64,000 nucleotides of DNA from the NCBI GenBank assembly GCA_937892845.1, contig CALBGP010000021.1, forward strand, positions 62,001 to 126,000. The letters are read 5' to 3'. This DNA is from an uncultured Eggerthellaceae bacterium. Lineage in GTDB: Bacteria > Actinomycetota > Coriobacteriia > Coriobacteriales > Eggerthellaceae. Below are positions 59,560 to 64,000 of this stretch, one piece after another (position 1 is the first letter of the stretch; each line of letters opens with the position of its first letter). Under the pieces are notes generated by a model. The model saw nothing but the letters and a program-made list of their open reading frames with translations, ran no database searches and was not told the origin of the DNA. Position numbers and translations under genes: made by a program.

Positions 59560-61629
59560 TCAGATACGGTCTTCGAGATCGATCTGCATCAGGTACACAT
59601 TTTCGCGCATGTGCTTGGCGGTTGCCCTGTTGATGCGCCCCGTTTCGAACATCTGCTGGATGTGTTCCAGCTCAAGCCTGAGGCCTTCCCGCTTGATTTC
59701 AGCCACCATGAGTTCCATGCGCGTGGCGCTTGACACCGAAAGGGAGTCGACGCGCAAACGGCGAAGCGTGCTTCGCAGCTCGATGATGAGCGCATTGACG
59801 TCTTCGGTGCTGCACTCACCTTCCAAGAGCATATCCTCAAGATGGGAAACCACGCACTCGATGCTCCTGACCTGCAGCTCATGAAGCTCGGCATTGTCAT
59901 CGTCAATGGAAATGGGCGTGTGCGTCTCAAGGATGCGCTTCACGTAGCGCCAGATCAGATCGACGCGCCGAAGCATGCTGGCAAGGAATCCGCGCAGGGG
60001 GCTTTGGTGCAGCAGCAGAGATTCGGCCCTGGATAGATGGCGCAGATACGCATACCCTGCCATAGGCGAAACCAGGTCCCTGTCGATTTGGTCCATGACA
60101 TAATCCTGCTGCCAATGCAGCGCATCCAGGCGAAGCTCGGCATCAAGCGATGCATCGATGTCCGCCTCGTGCTTGATCCGGGAAACACGCGCATCGTACT
60201 GCTTGAGAACCTGCTGCATTGCAGCGCGGTTCTCCCTGGTCTGGCGCCCGGTGAGCTCCTCAATCACGGCGCGCAGAACATCAAGGCGCGCATCGGTATC
60301 GCAAATGGTTTCCGGTTTCGCCCTGGGCAAAAGCAGGGGAAGCACGAAATTGGCCAGCAGCAGCGTGCACAGAATGACACCGGAAGCCAAAAAGATGATG
60401 AGGTCTCGCTGAGGAAACAGCTCGCCTGTGGGCAGGGAGAACGGAAGCGTGAACACGATGGAAAGCGTGACTGCTCCCTTCGGTCCTGCAATGGAGAGCG
60501 CACATGCCTCCACGAAAGCGTCTTTGGTGATGGGCTTCACGCTTCGGATGACCGCCGCCTTCTGTTCAGGCGTCCCTCCGCTTGTAGCCTGCTCTTCCTT
60601 CGCCTGCCTGCGCCGACGGAGGAAGCTGATGCCCAGAAACCACACCGTGCGGACGGCGATGCTGATGAACGTGACGAGCAGCACGATGCCGATGATCTCA
60701 GTGTTGTTGATAGCTGAATCCTGCCAGGTGCGGTTCATGGCCTGCGGAAGCTGCATGCCCAGCATCACGAAGATGATGCCGTTGAGGGCGAATGAGAACA
60801 CCTGCCAAACGCTGGAAGAAACAATCTTCATGCGGGCGAATTCAGGGCTGAGCTCACGCTCCAGGAAGGGCTGGAGCAGACCGGCCGCAACCACGGCGAG
60901 AATGCCCGACACATGCACGGATTCCGCAATGAGGAAGATGAGGAAGGGCGTCATGAGCTCGAAGAGCACGTGGAAGGTTGTGCTTTCAAGACCCACCGCC
61001 CGGATGCGGTCAACGACCCACATGATCATCAGGATGAGCAAGAGGCCCATGAGGATTCCGCCGAAGAAGCTCACAACGAAGGAGATGGAGGCATCGACCA
61101 GAGAAAACGATCCGGTCACAACGGCGGCGATGGCGAACTGGAACGAAACGACGCCCGACGCGTCATTGATGAGAGACTCCCCCGACAGCAGAATCTGCTG
61201 GCTTTTCGTCAAACTGGCGCGCGTGGAAAGCGAGGCCACGGCAACGGCATCGGTCGGGCCCAAAGCAGCGCCCAGCGCGAACGCGGCGGCAAGGGGAATG
61301 CTGGGCTCAAGGGCGTTGACGGAGAAGCCGACGACCAGCAAGGTGACAAGCACCAATCCCACGGCAAGCGACACCACCAGCATACGGTTGTTCCAGAGGG
61401 CAACCTTGTCAACTTCACGAGCCTCCTGGTAAAGAAGCGGGGCGATGAACAGGACCAAGAACAGCTCGGGATCGATCGTGGCATTGATGGCCGTTGTGGA
61501 GAAAACCGCAATGAGGCCACCGAAGAGAATCTGGATAAGAGGTGCGGCTATTCCGCTGAAAACCTTATTGACCACGGCGGATGCCAGAACCACCGCGAAC
61601 AGCAGGAGTACGAACTGAAACGGCTCCAT
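59560..61629 (-). CDS. CPA1-family Na+(K+)/H+ antiporter
   Basis: A 689-residue antiporter. About 12 N-terminal helices include the core ALGAALGPTDAVAVASL and LLSGESLINDASGVVSFQ, whose Asp residues bind the ion. A cytoplasmic tail of about 250 residues is helical (RQTRENRAAMQQVLKQYDARVSRI...). It exchanges monovalent cations for protons across the membrane. GGGGGAAGG precedes ATG 61629. The kinase-like gene lies 3 bp upstream on the same strand. Confidence 0.92.
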   Translation of the reverse strand: MEPFQFVLLLFAVVLASAVVNKVFSGIAAPLIQILFGGLIAVFSTTAINATIDPELFLVLFIAPLLYQEAREVDKVALWNNRMLVVSLAVGLVLVTLLVVGFSVNALEPSIPLAAAFALGAALGPTDAVAVASLSTRASLTKSQQILLSGESLINDASGVVSFQFAIAAVVTGSFSLVDASISFVVSFFGGILMGLLLILMIMWVVDRIRAVGLESTTFHVLFELMTPFLIFLIAESVHVSGILAVVAAGLLQPFLERELSPEFARMKIVSSSVWQVFSFALNGIIFVMLGMQLPQAMNRTWQDSAINNTEIIGIVLLVTFISIAVRTVWFLGISFLRRRRQAKEEQATSGGTPEQKAAVIRSVKPITKDAFVEACALSIAGPKGAVTLSIVFTLPFSLPTGELFPQRDLIIFLASGVILCTLLLANFVLPLLLPRAKPETICDTDARLDVLRAVIEELTGRQTRENRAAMQQVLKQYDARVSRIKHEADIDASLDAELRLDALHWQQDYVMDQIDRDLVSPMAGYAYLRHLSRAESLLLHQSPLRGFLASMLRRVDLIWRYVKRILETHTPISIDDDNAELHELQVRSIECVVSHLEDMLLEGECSTEDVNALIIELRSTLRRLRVDSLSVSSATRMELMVAEIKREGLRLELEHIQQMFETGRINRATAKHMRENVYLMQIDLEDRI

Positions 61630-61632
61630 CCG

Positions 61633-62577
61633 CTACCTTCCCCCATCCTGGGCCTGCGGTGCGGCAGCGAATACGCGCAGCGCCTGCCTGCAGATGGATA
61701 TCTCGAATTCAGTCCCTTCGACACGCTCCCCGTCGATTTGAACGGGCAGCTCCCTCTCGAAGGACAGGCGCACAGCCGATGCCCGCGCGAAGGACAGCTC
61801 GCGAGTATACCCCAGATGGTTGCCGTCTTTCGCCTTCAAGAAGATCTTTGCGGCACGCAGCATTCCGATGGGGGCATGGGCCACGCAGATATCGAAGAGT
61901 CCGTCATGGGGGTTTGCGGACGGGCACACGGCGAATCCACCGCCATATGTCCTGCCTATCTGGATTGCCAGCAGATGCATGGAGCCGGTCAAAGGCTCCC
62001 TGTCGTCGAGAACCATGGTGTAGGGATGGATATCGCGATGAAATCCCAGCTGGTTGATGCCCTCTTCGAGAAACAAAGCAGTTCCGGCCCTGCCCGTCTT
62101 CTGCCTACGCTCATGGGTGCCCAGCGCAATGGCCGCGTCCAAGCCGAAAGACAGGGTCTCGACGAAAGGTTCGCCATTGCAGAAGCCGACGTCGAAAAGC
62201 TGCGTCCGCGCATTCGCGAGCTGCGGAAACGAGGAATCGAAATCAAACGCCATGCCAAGAGTGCGGGCGTAATCATTTCCGTTGCCGCAAGGTATCACGG
62301 CCAAAGCCGGACGATCGGCATCGGGGATTCTCATGAGGCCGCAGACGGTCTCATGGATGACGCCATCCCCTCCCAACGCAACCACGGTATCAAATCCTGC
62401 GGCGCGCTGGGCAAGATCGGCAGCCTGACGCGGCTCCTCGGTACTCACAACCTCAACCGAATCAGCCAACTGAGGGTATTCGCGCATCGCGTAGCGCACG
62501 CGAGCAGCACCGCGCGCGCCGTTGCCGTTTTGCGCAGCGGGATTGACTATGAACAGAGCATTGCCCAGAGTAGTCAT
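61633..62577 (-). CDS. Diacylglycerol/lipid kinase (DagK/YegS family)
   Basis: A 314-residue enzyme. The nucleotide motif VVALGGDGVIHETV and IPCGNGNDYARTLG are the DAGK catalytic signatures. GFCNGEPF and the C-terminal PVQIDGERVEGTEFEI match the lipid-binding half. It likely phosphorylates diacylglycerol or a related lipid at the membrane. ATG 62577 with GAGAGGA; the longer frame overlaps the tRNA-Lys terminator. Confidence 0.92.
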   Translation of the reverse strand: MTTLGNALFIVNPAAQNGNGARGAARVRYAMREYPQLADSVEVVSTEEPRQAADLAQRAAGFDTVVALGGDGVIHETVCGLMRIPDADRPALAVIPCGNGNDYARTLGMAFDFDSSFPQLANARTQLFDVGFCNGEPFVETLSFGLDAAIALGTHERRQKTGRAGTALFLEEGINQLGFHRDIHPYTMVLDDREPLTGSMHLLAIQIGRTYGGGFAVCPSANPHDGLFDICVAHAPIGMLRAAKIFLKAKDGNHLGYTRELSFARASAVRLSFERELPVQIDGERVEGTEFEISICRQALRVFAAAPQAQDGGR

Positions 62578-62681
62578 CGACGTCCTCTCGCTCGGACCGA
62601 ATAGCAGGAACGCAATTATATAGCGAATTCTTCCCACCTGTTGAAAAACGATACATTGCCACAAGACGGAAACCGGACAAG

Positions 62682-62706
62682 AAAAAAGCCCCGCAAAGCA
62701 GGGCTT
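62682..62706 (-). terminator. Terminator after tRNA-Lys
   Basis: 9-bp stem AAGCCCTGC / GCGGGGCTT (one G-T pair), 3-base loop, then TTTTTTCTTG on the minus strand. Confidence 0.8.
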
Positions 62707-62715
62707 GAAAGTTCG

Positions 62716-62791
62716 TGGTGGATCGTCGGGGACTCGAACCCCGGACCTTGGGATTAAGAGTCCCCTGCTCTACCAACTAAGCTAACGATCC
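62716..62791 (-). tRNA. tRNA-Lys (anticodon CUU)
   Basis: 76 nt with encoded CCA. Acceptor GGATCGT / ACGATCC, D-arm AGCTTAGTTGGTAGAGC, anticodon loop CTCTTAA, T-arm GGGGTTCGAGTCCCC. Confidence 0.95.
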
Positions 62792-62828
62792 GAAAGAAAA
62801 ATATGTTAAAGTGCGAAAGCGCTTGGCT

Positions 62829-62857
62829 ATTGTACAGGATGATTAACATCTTGGCAA
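62829..62857 (-). promoter_or_regulatory. Promoter of tRNA-Lys
   Basis: Minus strand TTGCCA (62857-62852), 17-bp spacer, TACAAT (62834-62829), 38 bp before the tRNA. Confidence 0.75.
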
Positions 62858-62884
62858 GAGCCTATTTTAAAAAACTTTCGCATC

Positions 62885-62962
62885 TGGGGTGGATGATGGG
62901 ACTCGAACCCACGATCTCCAGAGCCACAATCTGGCGCCTTAGCCAACTAGGCCACACCCACC
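62885..62962 (-). tRNA. tRNA-His (anticodon GUG)
   Basis: 78 nt with encoded CCA and the extra 5' G (position -1) pairing with C73, the identity element of tRNA-His. Anticodon loop TTGTGGC; T-arm GTGGGTTCGAGTCCCAT. Confidence 0.95.
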
Positions 62963-62982
62963 ATGTCGATGCGCAAGGCGGT

Positions 62983-63011
62983 ATTATACGGAACACTTCA
63001 CGTTGATGCAA
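62983..63011 (-). promoter_or_regulatory. Promoter of tRNA-His
   Basis: Minus strand TTGCAT (63011-63006), 17-bp spacer, consensus TATAAT (62988-62983), 20 bp before the tRNA. Confidence 0.82.
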
Positions 63012-63096
63012 GAACAAAGTTGAGAATTTTTCTAAGGCCCAGCTTGAGTAAACCCCCTTTTTTCGCAGCAGCAACAATTTGATGCAAAACCAAAGA

Positions 63097-63462
63097 CTAA
63101 AATAATGCTGGCAACATACAAATAGAAACGCGAAAACCATCCCTCAAAAAAACCTCGGTAGCAACATCGATACGCCAAGCATCCCCAGCATCAGTCGGAG
63201 CGCTAAACACAACATATCGAAGAACACCGAGCGAAATGCGCGATTCAGCCCCACAATTGGCATCAAAGGCACTTGATATCTCGTCCTCGGTTAGACCAGA
63301 ATCACAGGCACGCGCGACATCAATGAAAACAGTTTTCATCTTGTCGGCTTCGCCGTCTGACCCATACACGGAGATGAGCACATACGAGTCGTCTATGTTC
63401 GGATGCGTCATTTCGATCTTGAGCCCATGCGACCGAACTTCGCACAACGGGTAATCCACCAT
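63097..63462 (-). CDS. Hypothetical protein in an AT-rich segment
   Basis: A 121-residue acidic soluble protein with no signal or membrane segment (for example SYVLISVYGSDGEADKMKTVF, ARACDSGLTEDEISSAF). I recognise no family. AAAGAGGT lies 4-8 bases before ATG 63462, which supports translation. It sits alone between tRNA-His and tmRNA in DNA visibly richer in A+T than its surroundings, so recent acquisition is possible. It could also be a fortuitous open frame. Confidence 0.55.
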   Translation of the reverse strand: MVDYPLCEVRSHGLKIEMTHPNIDDSYVLISVYGSDGEADKMKTVFIDVARACDSGLTEDEISSAFDANCGAESRISLGVLRYVVFSAPTDAGDAWRIDVATEVFLRDGFRVSICMLPALF

Positions 63463-63575
63463 GTGGACCTCTTTAATTACCGGACCATGAAAAATCCCGC
63501 GTTCCGTATCATTTCGATAACCACAACTTCACACACCAAGCGCTACGGCCCACCATCCACCAATCCATATATTCT

Positions 63576-63593
63576 CCGCAAACAGTTTTGCGG
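63576..63593. other. Short hairpin next to the tmRNA terminator
   Basis: 7-bp stem CCGCAAA / TTTGCGG with a 4-base loop and an A-run on the plus-strand side. It may be a second terminator; no gene reads into it from the plus strand. Confidence 0.4.
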
Positions 63594-63596
63594 CAT

Positions 63597-63639
63597 AAAA
63601 AAGGCGCCTGACCTGCGGTTTTCCCGCAAGCCAGGCGCC
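63597..63639 (-). terminator. Terminator of the tmRNA gene
   Basis: Strong hairpin GGCGCCTG ... CAGGCGCC with an inner TGCGG / CCGCA stem, followed by TTTTTT on the minus strand, 8 bp after the tmRNA 3' end. Confidence 0.88.
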
Positions 63640-63647
63640 GGTGTCCG

Positions 63648-63995
63648 TGGTGGAGGCGCGGAGAATCGAACTCCGGTCCATACCAGCTTCCCCCCAAGGC
63701 ACTACAAGCTTAGTCTGCGTATCATCTCGGATCGACCTGCCCGCAGACGGGCGAGTCTTCACCATGCCGGTTCCATCTTAGCGCACGGGCATACCGCCTA
63801 CGTACCGTGCGAGCGTTCCCCTCAATGGCGCCGCCTCCGGTCGGGGAAACCCCGGATTTGGCGTCGCTGACTAATTAAGCAGCGAGAGCGTAGTTCTTGT
63901 TGCCAATTAACTTGACGGTACCCCTGTTTAACGTGGCGAGGAGACCACGACCTGCTCCTCAGTTCGAAACTGCCATGTCGAAACCAGTCGCCCCC
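63648..63995 (-). ncRNA. ssrA: Transfer-messenger RNA (tmRNA)
   Basis: 348 nt, complete. The 5' end GGGGGCGACTGGTTTCGACA pairs with the 3' end CGCCTCCACCA to form the tRNA-like acceptor; the T-arm is GGAGTTCGATTCTCC. The tag frame reads GGC AAC AAG AAC TAC GCT CTC GCT GCT TAA (63904-63875), giving GNKNYALAA after the charged alanine, with the typical ALAA degradation signal read by ClpXP. The exact resume codon is inferred. It rescues stalled ribosomes with SmpB. Confidence 0.95.
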
Positions 63996-64000
63996 GAATT

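Noticed and set aside
60913..62604. A 563-codon plus-strand frame opposite the antiporter and kinase genes
   Set aside because: Spans two real genes in antisense; no motif.
1..64000. CRISPR array, rRNA genes, replication origin, prophage
   Set aside because: No regularly spaced repeats, rRNA segments, DnaA-box cluster or phage structural genes were seen.

Overview
The window looks like a chromosomal segment of an anaerobic high-G+C actinobacterium of the class Coriobacteriia, most likely family Eggerthellaceae. This is an inference from gene content. The markers are an actinobacterial IHF (mIHF), Tat-exported FAD reductase lipoproteins paired with membrane-spanning LuxR regulators, an anaerobic ribonucleotide reductase and leaderless genes. 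I cannot name the species.

Layout. 1-7400: start of nrdD (left edge, minus strand) divergent from a metal-responsive cadC-HMA-cadA operon; a GntR/DUF1648 pair; a DHA2 drug exporter with a CBS protein. 7550-10910: flavoprotein reductase divergent from a membrane LuxR regulator. 11092-14780: a 3.67-kb composite mobile element bounded by 25-bp inverted repeats and a perfect 8-bp target duplication (ATTTTATT). It holds an IS1595-type transposase, an orphan RelB/DinJ-like ribbon-helix-helix gene, a cytosine-5 methyltransferase and a NotI-like restriction endonuclease. 14800-23330: a cell-wall-binding-repeat protein, an ABC/two-component module whose permease is broken by a stop codon and a frameshift, and a TipA-type MerR regulator with a flavin reductase-like protein. 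23350-35770: lepA, rpsT, a TetR/flavoprotein pair, holA-comEC-comEA, thiI, rpoZ, gmk and mihF. 35890-41400: the pyrimidine operon pyrR-B-C-K-D-F behind a PyrR attenuator. 41460-46240: a second membrane LuxR/flavoprotein pair with a degenerate HemW-like radical SAM protein. 46260-64000: a hydrogenase-protease homologue, a phosphatase-like membrane protein, recO, thrS, valS, clpX, clpP, tig, a CPA1 antiporter, a diacylglycerol kinase-like protein, three tRNAs and a complete tmRNA.

How it fits together. Housekeeping blocks (translation, proteostasis, pyrimidine synthesis, competence) alternate with inducible accessory cassettes. Three exported flavoproteins each sit next to a dedicated regulator, a pattern of anaerobes that respire diverse small organic acceptors. 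Metal, drug and peptide stress are covered by CadA, the DHA2 exporter, TipA/MerR and a decaying ABC module. The mobile element has landed in the intergenic region between the first LuxR gene and the cell-wall-binding gene. Its four genes, clean ends and target duplication make it the most notable object here: a transposon-borne NotI-like restriction-modification island with a toxin-less antitoxin gene at the head of the operon.
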